Below are positions 36,827-49,306 of a DNA stretch of 64,000 nt, in pieces. The stretch comes from Diplodia intermedia (Eukaryota > Ascomycota > Dothideomycetes > Botryosphaeriales > Botryosphaeriaceae). The stretch lies in assembly GCA_021495925.1 (NCBI GenBank), contig JAKEKT010000025.1, positions 1 through 64,000 of the forward strand, written 5' to 3'. A program made the translations under genes and the position numbers. Under the pieces are notes generated by a model that was not told where the DNA came from, did no database searches, and saw only the letters and a program-made list of their open reading frames with translations. Within the stretch, counting starts at the first letter, position 1. Each line of letters opens with the position of its first letter.

Positions 36827-37799
36827 CAATCACAGCGAGGATTGTGACGGGTGTCGGGTTCTGGGGGCGAACTTACGAATTTCTTACGGTCACGATCACG
36901 CTGCTACGAGCTTTACTGAGTACGACACGACGGACGGATGGAGGGCCACCGCTTAACTGTGCGTGGTGAAACCGAAAGTTCCAAGTGCTCTTCCTCGAGG
37001 CGGACAGCACATTCTCGACGTTGACAGCGGTGATGGCGGTGGCGCTGCTGTGGAACATCGCATTCTTATCCTTGTCTTACTGCTGGTGCATGCATTCTGG
37101 AAATTGCGTTTTACACAGCATTCCACTTGGGACGGCGCTCTGCACTCGATGGCGTTTTGTGGGTATGGGTTGGGTTTCCGTTTATTTCCATTACTTTTTA
37201 ATAGACAGGCTGTAAGTATCTGGCTTTGCCTGAGTAACCGTGGGCTCTCCGCTCCGCCGGTGCAACATGGGTTGGTATGCTCTCTGTGCTTTTTTGGTTC
37301 GATGGTGGGTTCATGGGTTCAAAAAGTTGCGTCTTGGTCGGTCTTGCTTTTGTTTTGTTTCAGTTCCACCGAGGGCGCGTTGCCCTCTTTCCACTTCGTT
37401 CGACGACCAGGCGGATTATCAGCGGCATTGAGCGATCGTTTGGCAGCAGTCGATGAGATTGATTTTATCGGATGGGTTAGGGACGGATCTCTGGTGTTAG
37501 GCAGGGTGTTACGCCGGGACAAACGACATGCGTAGAAAAGGCATTCGAAAAATCGAAAAACATCGGAATACAACATGAACAAAGTGCAGCTGTACCGTGC
37601 GCGAGGGTGCGAAACTAAATAGCACCGGACTGACCTGCGATCGTCGCCAGTCAGGCGCTCTTGGCTCTCGAGAGCGCGGGGCAGAGGGCAGAGCTTCGCA
37701 ACCCGAACGGACACGCACGCGTCAACCCGCACCTCTGGCCAAATCCCATCCCGCAACGCTCACCCCGCCAATTGGTTCCACGTCGACCTCCGACCGACC
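36827..37799. other. Intergenic region, 3' UTR of GAC1-like and promoter of EBP-like gene
   Basis: About 1 kb between two plus-strand genes. Short open frames on both strands lack conserved features. The first part is probably the 3' UTR of the upstream gene and the last 200 bases, which are C-rich, the leader of the downstream gene. Confidence 0.5.
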
Positions 37800-39207
37800 A
37801 TGGCGACGTCCGCGACCACCGAGGCAGCATCGACGCTGCAGATCGACCTCACGACCGTCCTGTCGCTGCTGGGCACGCTGGCGGTGCTGGCCACGGCGTA
37901 CGCCCTGTCGCTGCGGCTGCTGCCGCGCAGCAGCACCGCCAAGGCCCGCGTGCTCTTCGTCTGGCACCTGTTCGACGCGCTGATCCACTTCGTCTTCGAG
38001 GGCTCGTTCCTGTGGAACTGCTTCCGCGTGCACTGGCTGCCGCCTCCCCCCGCCGTCGTCGCCCACGCGCCGCTGTCGCCGTACGCCATCGCCTCCTCGT
38101 CCGCCGCCGCCGCCGCCGCCGGCATCGCCGCCACCACCCCGAGCCTCGCGACGACGCCCGCGCCCGGCCCGACGAGCTTCCTGATACTGACGCCGCCGGA
38201 CGTGTACTTCCTGGGGCGCAACGACACGCTGTTCGGGGCGGCGTACGGGACGGGCCCGTTCAGCCGGCTGTGGCAGGAGTACGCCAAGGCGGACCGGCGG
38301 TGGGGCGGCGCGGACCTGACGGTCGTCAGCATCGAGCTGCTGACCGTGTTCGTGGCGGGGCCGATGGCGCTGTGGTGCGCGGAGAACGTGCGGCGCGGCG
38401 AGTGGTACGCCGGCAGGCAGGGCATGGAGGGCCGCAAGTGGTTCTGGATGATCGTGTTGGCGACGGGGGAGCTGTATGGCGGTGGGTTTTTCCTTTTCTT
38501 CTCCCCCCCCTTTTTTTTTCTTTTTTTCTTTTTTTCTTTCTCTCTCTGCCTCTCCCTTTCTTGAGCGTGTGGGTGGTGGTCGTGGTCGTGGTCGTGGCCC
38601 AATGGCTGGGGGGAGATTGCTTATGAAGAGGAGGAACCTTGATGGGGATATGCCGCATGTGAAAGGGACGGGAGATAAGAGACTGTGTTCTGGACAGGTC
38701 TTTTGTCTGCTTCCAGGGTGGTGAAAGCCAATTGGGGTCCTCGGAGAATTGTGGAGAATGCTTGGAGGGGTTCATGACTTGCATAATGTGGCATGCATGG
38801 CGTCTTGGTTTGAACGTGCATGGCTGACGTGGTTGGTGATTTCACTCTAGGTTTCATGACGTTTGCCCCCGAATGGCTCTCCGGCTCCCCCAATCTGGAT
38901 ACGTCAAACTTCATGTTCAAGTGAGTAAAAGCTTGTTTCCTCGACTATCTCTGCTCGGTGTCGAGCGGGTAGATATCATTCTTGAGGGTTTTGAGTTTCC
39001 TGTGGCTTGGCGGCTTTTCACCGGTCCATTTACTGTTCCTGGCTAACATGTGAATCTGATAGGTGGGTCTACCTGTTCTTCTTCAACACGTTGTGGGTCT
39101 GGCTCCCGCTGTGGATCATGTACGAAGCCTACAAGGGTATCACCAGTTCCCTGTCGCAGAAGGAGGTCGTCAACGTCATCAGCTACCTCGAGAAGAAGGC
39201 GGACTGA
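37800..39207 (+). CDS. Emopamil-binding (EBP/EXPERA) family protein, sterol-isomerase-like
   Basis: Predicted protein of 298 residues from exons 37800-38481, 38851-38920 and 39063-39207. Four or five hydrophobic helices fit the EXPERA fold. Residues matching the catalytic set of human EBP (3-beta-hydroxysteroid delta8-delta7 isomerase) are present: His63 and Glu67 in ALIHFVFEGSF, and Glu179 in VVSIELLTVF. Other family marks are LWQEYAKADRRW, TGELYGG and FNTLWVWLPLWIMYEAY. It should sit in the ER membrane. Fungi normally use the unrelated Erg2 for this ergosterol step, so the real substrate of fungal EBP-like proteins is uncertain. An Ala/Pro-rich insert (residues 81-125) lengthens the loop after the second helix. 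Intron 1 (369 nt) has an odd pyrimidine tract close to its donor. Confidence 0.85.
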
Positions 39208-40748
39208 GTGTTCATTGCCGAACTCACTTTTTTGGGGGGACCAATACTTGTAAAAGCACCGCATGCTGTAATACAGAATGCAAACTAAGCTGTTCTCTTT
39301 CGATGATGTAATTACTCAAGTCTCATACGTATTGGCAGTAAGCGTTCAGAGCGAGATCAGACTTTTATACCTGTTAATCGCAAGCTCTACTCTATCTATC
39401 ACGCTTCGCTATCATTGACAACGTCCTCGCTGGAGCGACTGGGGCTGGCCAGCGGTCACGAGTCCCCGATTTTGATAGAAAGTCGCCGATAAGCCTTCCC
39501 CATCCTTATCATGCTCGTTATAAGTTGGTGGCTATCTCTCTGCGTTTCTCGTCAAACGAGTTCACATTCCTTTACGCAAGCAGCAAATTCAAAATGTGAC
39601 TCGCGGCTGTCCAAGTATGCCGTTTGCCAATTCTCCGACAGTGCAATGCCCCCTCATATCGCCTGATCATCGCCGCTGAACGTCAGAGAGAAGATCTAGC
39701 CACTGGAGAACGTCATACTCTCAGATGACCTAGCGTACAAGGTCCTCAGGATCGCGCTCATCACGGGCTGTCTGTCGATCCGACAGCTCCACACGTTTTG
39801 GCCGGCCAATATCACCACCAAAGGATCGCCATGGACAACATAGAGCCTCTGGGCAGGCTGGCTATCCTCACTATGCCGGACGGGGATATTAAATCGTGCT
39901 GGTGGAAGCGTTGGTGGACGTGTCATTCTACCCAGCCATCATCATTAAAAGGATGGAAAACCCATCATTCATGCAAGACTATGAAGCCCTTTCAGCACAA
40001 TGGCTCGTCATTCTCCAGCGGTATAGTGCTTCAGCAAGCGGCGTTGAAGCTGCAGCTCATCATCATCATCATCATCATCATCCAAAAGTGTCGAATCATC
40101 AGCCCAAACATCGGGCTTCACTGGGGGCAGCCTCCACGAGTAAAAGGCAAGGCGGAATAACAACCCGAAAGTAATTTTCTCCAAAGGACCATTTCCGCAG
40201 CAGCACGAATTTCTTCACAGTGTCGATAATACTGTTCCTGCACGGAAGTTCTTCTCAAATACTCTGGATCTGTCCGCCAGCCCGACCCTGCTGACACGTA
40301 CCGAGAGCTGTGCAAGTGGATGGACCGGCTGTTCCATGCCGTTCCGCATGCAAACCGAGTGTTAGGAAGGTGGTCACGATGGTACCTCCGCATGTCTATG
40401 ACGTGATGATTGCATTGGCTGTGCTTGGTCTCAAGTCTCTTCATATATAACGGTGGAGCAGAGGGCACGGATTTTGAATATCTCAACAACGCCCCGCGTA
40501 TTATGGTGGCAATATCGCTCTCGAGGTACTACAAATCGCAATCAAAAGACAGACTGTTTGCTTGCGCGGCGGGGTCTTCTTTCGGAGGTCCCTCTACCAG
40601 CAATCCGGCCTACACCAAATGCACCAATTCTTCCCAACAACGGAAAGCATCAAAGCTCCGTAAAGCTAAAAGTCATCACTACGGACATACCTCCTCGACG
40701 CAGCAATATCATTCCCTCCTGCCCACCATCCATGCAACCCACCAAGCC
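39208..40748. other. Convergent intergenic spacer
   Basis: About 1.5 kb between the 3' ends of the EBP-like gene (+) and TTI1 (-). It contains a CAT microsatellite at 40058-40081 and possible coding remnants (see 39700-40035). I recognise nothing else. Confidence 0.5.
39700..40035 (+). pseudogene. Possible decayed coding remnant
   Basis: Three protein-like segments follow each other in different plus-strand frames: ENVILSDDLAYKVLRIAL with ITGCLSIRQLHTF (about 39706-39835), MDNIEPLGRLAILTMPDGDI (39832-39891), and VLVEALVDVSFYPAIIIKR with NPSFMQDYEAL (about 39896-40030). Their balanced hydrophobic and charged composition is unlike the low-complexity noise around them, but frame changes and stops separate them. 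I do not recognise the family. Chance cannot be excluded. Confidence 0.25.
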
Positions 40749-41261
40749 CTACGCACCGACATCCACCTCCCCACCCACCCTCACGAACCCGCCTCCCCCA
40801 GGCCTCTCCCTCCCCACCCTATCCATCGTCGTCACCCCCATCCCGGCCCCATCTCCTTTCCGGCGCGCACACCCAGCCTCCCACCTCAACACCGCCAACC
40901 ACACCGCATCCGCATTCCGCCCCTCAAACACCCGCCTCACCTCGCCCTTCGCCACCACGACCGGGACCAGCAACTCCAGCAGCTCTTCGAAAGCCGCATC
41001 GCCGATCTGGACGGTCCTCACGACAGTCGTGAAGAGCTCGACCAGCGCGGCGCGGATGATGCGAGAGGGCGCGGTGGTGTAGTAGGGATGCGTATGGGGT
41101 TGGAGGGCGGTAGCGGCGCCGGTGGAAGAGGAGGAAGAGGTGATGCCCGCGCCGGGTGAGTCGAGGAGCAGACCGCCGCCTCCCTGCTGCCTCGACGGAG
41201 ACAGGAACGAGGACGGCGATGCGCGTCCGGCGGCGGCGGCCTTGTTGCCGCTGCTCGCGCT

Positions 41262-41293
<32 letters not shown>

Positions 41294-44134
41294 CGCGGTA
41301 CAGCTTCACGAGCGTCGGCCACGCGCCCTCGACCCGGCCCCTCATGAAATCCCCTGCGAGCGCGCACATCTCGGCCATGACGTCCAGCGCGCCGGCGACG
41401 ACGTACGCCTCCGGGTCGGCCAGGCGCGGGACGAGGACCGGCCAGAGGGTGTTGACGAGCGGGAGGAACGAGTTCTCGTGGCGGGCGAGGGCGGGGAAGG
41501 TGGTGCGCAGCAGGTCGAGGAGGGAGGTGCGCAGGGTGGGCGACGGGGCGGTGAGGTAGTGCTGCGTCAGTTGCGAGATTTGGAGGAGGAGGTTGTAGGT
41601 TTTCGGTGCCGGTGGGGGTGGCTCGGGGGTTGCCGGGGGTTCTTCGTTGCTCTTGTCCGGATCCTCGGCGTCTGGGTCCTCGGAATCCCTGTTGGAACCT
41701 TCTTCTTCGTCGTCGTCGATTTCGGCGATTAGGGGGTTCTTCTTCTCGAGGTCTTTCCATGGCCGCTTGGGGGTGATTTCGGTGATGTCTTCGGGATCGT
41801 CATCCTGCTTTGCCTCTCGGGATTGGATTTCTTTGAGTATGGTGACTATGTCATCCACGGTTGTCAGGGCCTCGGATTCTTTGGTTTTAGAAGTGTCTTC
41901 GCCTCCCGTTATGGCGAGCTGCGGCGTCTTGACGCCCTCTTCTGCTATACCCTTCAGGACGGAAAAGAGCAATTCCACCAGCTTAGGGTAGCCGTGAAAC
42001 GATTCCAGCGCAGCAAAGACACTTCCGACAAGGTCATCCAGGTAAGGCAGAAGCGATGGACCCGAGAGCTTGATCATCATCAATAGGACTTGCGGAGCTT
42101 GTGGGGAGATGTCGAATGTATTCAGCTTCAAAGCCACCGCGTTCACAAGGTAGTCGACGTTCTCGACTATCAAACTGCCGACATTCTCATAGGCACAAGA
42201 AGCGGCTACAACGTTGAGACACGTGATGGCGTGGCTGCGAAGCTGGGGTATTGAGGATCCTACTAGGTGTACGATTGGATACAGCGCGTCAACGAGCTCG
42301 ATCCGGAAATCCTCCTTTAGTGTGCTTGCCTGAAGTGCAATGGTTTCTGTGGCCAATGCTTGCAGCCTCCAGTCGGTTGTAGACTCCGTCGATGAATCTT
42401 GGAGTACGTCCAAGGACAGCGAGTACATTTCTTCCAGTAGCTCCTCTCTAGGGCTAATGGCCGAATCTCCAAAATCGAGGAAGTCCATCATGGGCCCTTC
42501 GTTCTCACTTGAAGATTTGAGAAGCTCCAGCGCAACCCAGAAACTCGCTAGTTGGGGAGCACCTTTGCTGGCATGGAGTGAGTCGACCAAATCTCGTGCG
42601 GCATTCAACGCTGACTTTGACGTGCTGACATTCTTGACCAGGCCTCGAAAGTCGTGGATTATTTGCCGTTGTGCGGAGCTATCGAAAAATATAGGGGAGA
42701 ACTCGACCGACGGCGAGCCCTTTGTTGTAAGGGCCAAGTCCAATGACGCGCTTGACCCTGAAGACGGTGCGATTTCCTTTAGCTTGGATTGGTCATCAAT
42801 TGCGACAGAGATTCCATCGCGAAGATTTGATGCCACGGTTCTATCAACGAGATCCATATCAACCCCTTGCTCGGCCAGCAGCTCGTAGCCAGTGGCGATT
42901 TGCTGAACAAGTCGACTCTTGGCCGAATCGTCCGGGCTCTGCATGACACGTGGAAGAGAGACAACCCAGCTGTGTATACTTGACCTGAGCAGCTCTGCAA
43001 ATCTTTGATTAGCTGTCAAGACCTGCTTAAGTGTGAACTTCATGCCGCCATCTTCATCAGACCCGCCCAAGACTATCATGGTCTCGATCATCATGGCTGC
43101 GCTATCTTTGAGAGACTCGCGACAATCTTCGAGAACGGTCAGGCAGAGATCGAGAAGAGCTGTCCGGACCTCTATACGATCATGTTGTCGAATGCGGATT
43201 ATATTGGCCAAAGCCTGTTTCGTCTTTGTAGCCGTAGCCTTGAGCCAGGACTGTGTGAGCTTTTGTTTGGGATCGCTGGAAGCTTGATCGCTCGACGGCA
43301 GGTCTTTGGTGTACTGGTCGCTCAAAACGGTCTTAAACAGGAAGACTAATATCTCAAGCGAGAGACGAAGGAGCTCGAATGGACGGCGCTGCTTCGTCGA
43401 TGGCGTGAGAACTTTTGCGAGGCCCGAGATGATACCAGGAAGAAAGCTTGCCAGGGCTTCCCTGTCCTCAAGCGCGGTGCAAGCAGCTCTCAAAGCATGC
43501 GCAGCAGTAAGCTGCACGTTGTTAGACGGCCCCTCTGTCACTCCGTCCAAAATGACGACGATAGCATGGCCCAAGGGCGGAATACTGTCCGCTGCAGTCA
43601 AAGCCTTCCGGCTGTTGTCGTCCTGGCCATAGGTGACGAATAATTCCGTCAAACAAGCGAAGCCAGCTGCTTTTAGTTCTTCAGAGACTACAGATGGATT
43701 GCTCTGGCCTTGAGAGCTGCCGCTGACCAGAGCAGGCAGTAGAATGAGGAATTGGCGTGACAAGGCGGGGTCAACCTTGACACGCCATCCAGTGCGGAGT
43801 AGAAGCGCAAGACACTGCAGCGTGAGCTCCAGCGCCGCTACCGGGAACTTTTGCTTCTCCCGCAGAACGTGAGACAGAGGGAAGAAGACGTATTCGGCAA
43901 GCTTGTCGTCCAGAGCGAGCGGATCAGAAGCGGCGTCTTGCAGGGCAGCATGGAGTTTTCTCAAGGCATCAACGACATCTCGGGGGTTGCCGTTGCGCGC
44001 AGCCACGTGCAGCACGGCTTGGCTGAGGCCGATACAGTGAGGTTTGAGCTGCAGCGTGTCAGCACGGACACTTGATACCCCGGTTGGCGCGCAAACGGAC
44101 TGACCTGCTGGAAAGCGCGGCTTCTGGAGTCCAT
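40749..44134 (-). CDS. TTI1: Tti1, TTT complex HEAT-repeat subunit
   Basis: Predicted protein of 1109 residues from a 30-nt first exon (44105-44134) and a single long exon (40749-44048), joined in phase 0 (CAGCAG/GTCAGT to GCTGCAG). The junction gives MDSRSRAFQQ-LKPHCIGLSQAV, which matches the usual opening of fungal Tti1. Alpha-helical HEAT-like repeats fill the protein, with features such as LELTLQCLALLLRTGW, ELKAAGFACLTELFVTYG and QLTAAHALRAACTAL. With Tel2 and Tti2, Tti1 forms the TTT co-chaperone complex that, with Hsp90, matures PIKK kinases (TOR, ATM/Tel1, ATR/Mec1). An acidic stretch (about 41640-41760) and a 10-glycine run from a CCG repeat (41262-41296) sit in C-terminal loops. The gene is head-to-head with PDS5. 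Confidence 0.88.
41262..41296. repeat. (GCC)n trinucleotide repeat coding poly-Gly in TTI1
   Basis: A pure CCG/GCC trinucleotide tract read on the minus strand as consecutive glycines in a poorly conserved loop of the Tti1-like protein. Confidence 0.9.
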
Positions 44135-44571
44135 GGTGGGTTGGGGCGGGCGAGAGACGATCGGGCGGTCACGTCTCAACGCATGGCGAGGGCAAAGTTT
44201 GCTGGAAGAACGGGAGCCAGCCTGTGCGGTGACACAGCAAACGGATGCGGAATGTGAGTGAGGGTTGAGCGTTCGGGCAGCTGCAGGTGAGGCAGACAGC
44301 GGGCTTGGCATCGTCGGGCGCGCCTCGGGCGGGCGACTCGAAGCTCTGGAAGCTCGAGCGAGTCGCGTCGCCGAAAGTCTGAGCCCGTCCCAAACGCGTA
44401 CCACGTCACGCCGCAAGCAACAACCGCTCCCCTCCTCCACCGACCCATCCCGCCCCCATCCCCCCAATCCCCCGCCGCCAGCTGCGCCCGCCCGCCCGAA
44501 CGTCTGCGCCGCCTCGACCCGTCCCTCTCGCGCTTCGGCGCATCCGCACGCCTCCTGGAGACACCGCCATC
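44135..44571. promoter_or_regulatory. Bidirectional promoter of TTI1 and PDS5
   Basis: 437 bases separate the two start codons. The half near PDS5 (44400-44570) is strongly C/T-rich on the plus strand, typical of a fungal leader. No other gene fits here, so both promoters must share this spacer or lie inside the neighbouring genes. Confidence 0.7.
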
Positions 44572-47500
44572 ATGCCCGGTACGCGCAGTCGCGCTAGCGC
44601 CGCGACCCAGATCCACGACGATGCCGACGACGACCACGCAGCATCCACCGGCCTGGCCTTCAATGAGCCCTTGACATGGCGCGCCGGAAAGCCCATCCCC
44701 GTCGCCGAGCTCCTGCGTCGCCTGCAGGCTCTGTCGCAGGAACTGCGGGGCCTGGATCAAGAGGAGGCAGACCGCGACGCCCTGCTGCCCGTCGCGAAGG
44801 AGCTGGCATCCCAGAACCTGCTGTCGCATAAAGACCGCGGCGTCCGTGCCTGGTCCGGCTGCTGCATCGTCGACATGTTCCGCCTCTGCGCCCCCGATGC
44901 GCCCTACACCGCGTCGCAGCTGAAGGTAAGCCGCGCCGCAGCATCAGCTGTGCGTCGAATGCTGACCCCGCTGCCTAGGACATCTTCATGCTGTTCATCA
45001 ATACCATATTCCGCGCCCTCTCGGACCCTTCGGACCCTTACAACAGCCAGCACCTGTATGTCCTGAAATCGCTCGCTGAGGTCAAGAGTGTGGTTCTGCT
45101 CACCGACATCCCCACCTCCAACAATCTGATGATCGCCTTGTTCACCATATGCTTTGACGTTCTGTCCGGCCCCTCCAAAGCTGAGTCGGGCGAGGAGCTG
45201 AGCAAGAATGTTGAGCACCATATGACCGCCGTGCTGGCAACTTTGGTCGAGGAGTCCCAGGGCCTTCCCGGAGAGGTTGTGGACGTCATTCTGGCCCAAT
45301 TCCTACGCGCGGATCCAAGGTCGATAACAGGCAATGGCGCCAAGGGAAAGAAAGGGACCCAGGTTGACGAGAGGCAGTCGACTTTGTTGCTGAGGGAGGC
45401 ACCGCCTGCGTACAACATGGCGAAGAACATCTGCAATGCTTGCGCGGACAAAATGGCACGGTTGATCAGCCAATACTTCAGCTCCGTCATTGTAGATGCG
45501 ACTACGGCGGGTGTTGCCCCCCTTCACAAGTCTGGCAAGCATCGGGGCAGGACGGAGAGTAGTGTCGGCGACGAGCCTGATGATGACCGGCCGCGTCAAG
45601 TCACGGAAGAGGATTTACAAGAAAGTCGAAAGGCACACAGACTCTTGCGCGAGCTTTGGCGGTCCGCGCCCATGGTCCTGCAAGACATTGTGCCCCAGCT
45701 GGAGGCTGAGTTGGGCGCCGAAGACGTTCAGCTACGGATACTTGCGACCGAAACGCTGGGAGACATGGTAGCTGGAATCGGAGCAGCAGGGCCACCTCCG
45801 CCGCCATCCTACAACCCGTCCGCCTATCCCCCTCAAAGTCTTGCATCTCCTTCGGAACGACTACAAACTTACAACTTTTTGACTACACCGACATCTCCTC
45901 ATTCCTTTTCTTCAAGATACCACCAAGTTTATGAGAGCTTTTTGAGCAGGCGCAACGACAAATCCCCAGTAATCCGTTCGGCCTGGGTTACGAGCATCGG
46001 CAGGATCCTGGCAACTAACGCTGGAGGTGTTGGTCTGGACATCGAGGATGAGCAGAGACTGCTCAAATTCCTCGGCGATATGCTTGTCGATGGGGATGAG
46101 CGTGTGCGCCTAGCTGCGATTAAGACAGTTGAGAGGTTCGAATTCGACGATATTCTCTCCAAGCTTGGGAGCAGGGGTGGCATTGCCGAGCCTGGGTCCG
46201 TCCTTAGCAATCTGGCTGACAGAGTCCGCGACCGAAAGTCTGCAGTCCGTACCGAAGCCACGAATCTCCTCGGCAAGGTTTGGGGAGTCGCTGCTGGCGC
46301 AATTGCCGAAGGCAGCGAGCGTGCCGCTCAGTTGCTTGGTCCGATTCCTTCTCGCATCCTAGACGCTTGCTATCTCAATGATATGGAAGTCAACGTTCTC
46401 ATCGACCACGTTCTCTTTGAACAACTTCTGCCGCTCGGTTACCCGGCGATCAAGAACAAATCTCGCGGCCAGGATAGCCAAGCAAATGGGAGGACAGAAC
46501 ATACCGAAGCCGATTCCGACAAACTCAGAGTTGAGCGGATCCTCATCCTCATTAGGGATCTTGTCCAGCGGTCCAAGGTTGTCCTGTTCGCCAAGCAAGG
46601 CAACCAGGTCACGTTAGCCAAGTACATGGAGGCGCTTCTGAAGAAGTGTGAAGATTACAACGGCGGCGTCATAGAGAAGGGTGAAAAGGAAACCAAAATT
46701 CACCTTGGCAAGCTTATTGACTACCACGCAAAGACCCTGCCGGAATCCTCAAGGGCATCCGAAGACCTCTGGAAGTTCGCGAAGATGCATGATCGCCGGG
46801 CCTACCAACTCATCAGATTCTGCATTGCTCCGGACAGCGACTACAGAAAGGTTTACAAAGCCATCAAGGAGCTCACCAAGCGCATGGACGACGCTACTGG
46901 TTCAACAGCGACCATGCTTGACACTTTGATACCCCTGACATACCGAGCGAGTGTTTTGCTGTACAACAAAAGCCATGTGCCTGCCATCATCGAGTTCTCG
47001 CGGACGGATGAGAAGGGTCTTGGGAGTACAGCTCACGAAGTACTCAAGGAGATTTCGTCTCGCAACCCTGACGTCTTTCGAGGCTATGTGCAAGAGATGT
47101 GCAGAGCACTGGAGAACGAAGCGCCGACAGCGAAAAAGTCGAACGGACCGGGTGCGGTTGACGATCTCAAGGCTTGTGCAGGTTTCGCCAAACGATTCCC
47201 GAAAGATGTCCCCACGGAGCGTAAATTTGTCCAAAGCATGGTCAACTTCGCCGAGTACGGCACACCACCCAAGGCCGCCAAGTATGGCGTCCAAATTCTC
47301 CTAACCAGTACGGACAAGAAGGACATGCACGCTCGCGATCTCCTCCGCAAAAGCACCAAGAGCTTTGAATACGGGAAAGGCAATTATCTCGCTCGCTTGG
47401 CTGCCATGAGTCAACTCATGCTCCTCGGTGGCAAGGCCATTGAAGACGAGATCGACCCTGTCATTGACATCTGCATCAACCAAGTGCTACTGACCAAGTC

Positions 47501-49306
47501 AGCGCCTGTCGATCCCGCAGACAATCCCGCATGGAGAGACGTGCCAAGCGAAGACTGCACAGCTAAGATGTGGGCGCTTAAAGTACTCGTGAACCGCCTC
47601 CGCGGCATGGCACCGAACGACGACATAAAGGACACGTCTGCTCCAGTCTTCCAGCTCCTCAGGACCTTAGTCACCAACGACGGCGAGCTGTCCAAGAAAG
47701 TCGAGAGTCCCGCTGCTCAGAAGACGAGATTACGCCTCCTCGGCGCGCAACTCCTCCTCAAGCTCTGCCACGAACGCCGCTTCGACGCCCTGCTCTCCGG
47801 CAAAGCCTTCAACGAGCTGGCCGTCGTCGCCCAAGACCCCAACCCCAACGTGCGCGAAGGCTTCGTCAAGAAGCTCATGAAGTACCTCGGCCAGGACAAG
47901 CTGCCGCGGCGCTTCTACGCGCCCGTCTTCCTGCTTGCGTTCGAGCCGGAGCCGCGGCTGAAGGACGGGGCGACGACGTGGATCCGGGCGCGGCAGTCGG
48001 CCTTCTCGAAGACGAAGGAGCCCGTGTTCGAGAACGCGTTCGCGCGGTTCCTCAGCCTGCTCGCGCACCACCCGGACTACAGCGCCGATGCGGACAACCT
48101 GCGCGACTTTGTGCAGTACGTCATGTTCTTCCTCAAGACGGTGGCCAACGCCGACAACGTGTCGCTGGTGTACCACGTCGCGCAGCGGGTCAAGTCGGTC
48201 GAGGACGCCATCGACCCGGGCGCGAGCGAGAACCTGTACGTGCTCAGCGACCTCGCGCAGGGCGTCATCCAGCGCTTCCAGACGCTGCACGGCTGGAGCA
48301 TCCAGGCGTTCCCCAAGAAGGCGCGGATGCCGGCGGACGTGTTTGCGAACCTGCCCGGGCACGACGTCGCGCAGGAGATTGCCGAGAGGCAGTATGTGCC
48401 CGAGGACCTGGTGGAGGAGTTGGATGACTTGGTGAAGGCGAGCATGAGGACGAAGAAGGTAAGGATTCCTCTTTTTTTTTCTTTTTTTTTCGATTGGATG
48501 ACTCGAGAGATGGAGAAGAGACCAAACGCTAATCATTGCTTTTCTACATACAGCGCAAACCCGACTCCTCGGGCGACCCCTCCGCCCGCGAGAAGAAACG
48601 CGCCCGTTCCTCGATGGCGTCCGCCAAGGGCCTCCCCGTCCGCAAGGCGTCGAAAAAGCCGAAGAAGGCGAAGAAGCCCCGCAAGGGAGGCGATGTGCCG
48701 GCCAGCGAGCGGAGACGTAGCGGCCGCGTCGTCGGCGAGCGTAGCTACGCGGAGTTGGATAGCGATGAGGAGAGAGAAGGCGAGGACGATGATGATGAGG
48801 ATGAGGAGGAGGAGGACGATGAAGTGAGCGAGGACGAGGAGGGGGAAGAAGAAGGGGAGGGGGATGAGGATGTGGAGATGGCGGATCGGAATGGGGCTGC
48901 GAGCGAGCAGGAGGAAGAAGAAGAGCCCGCGGAGGAAGAAGAAGAAGCTAATGAGGAGGACGAAGAGCAAGATGAGGAAGAAGAAGAAGAAGAAGAACCG
49001 CAACCGCCACCAAAAGCCACACCCAGGAAAGCAGCACGCGGCACAAGTCGGAAGTCTGCGGCGGCCGAGACACCAAGGGGCGGCGGCGGCGGTGGCGGCG
49101 GTGGGAGCGCGGTAAAATCATCGTCGGCGAAGGGGAAGAAGGCTAAGGTGGTGGATACGCCTCCTCCTGCTGCTGCTGCTGCTCGGACGTCGAGGAGGGG
49201 TGGTCGTGGAAAGGTGGCGGACGACGAGCCGAACGGGGAGACGACGGCATCTTCCACCCCGGCGAAGGGAGGCGGAAGATCGACGAGGAGGTCGGGGAGG
49301 TCGTAA
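44572..49306 (+). CDS. PDS5: Pds5, cohesin-associated HEAT-repeat protein
   Basis: Predicted protein of 1528 residues from exons 44572-44925, 44979-48458 and 48554-49306; both introns are phase 0. Early residues LAFNEPLTWRAGKPIPVAEL, then ELLRRLQALSQEL, ASQNLLSHKDRGVRAWSGCC and IVDMFRLCAPDAPYT are hallmarks of Pds5 (BimD in Aspergillus, Spo76 in Sordaria). HEAT-type helices continue to about residue 1160. The C-terminal 370 residues, mostly exon 3, are low complexity: basic KKPKKAKKPRKGG, a Glu/Asp-rich block coded by GA-rich DNA (48765-49010), a Gly run, and a basic end with RRGGRGK and TRRSGRS that may bind DNA. Pds5 binds cohesin near Scc1 and controls sister-chromatid cohesion, its acetylation and release. 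It is head-to-head with TTI1. Confidence 0.93.
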
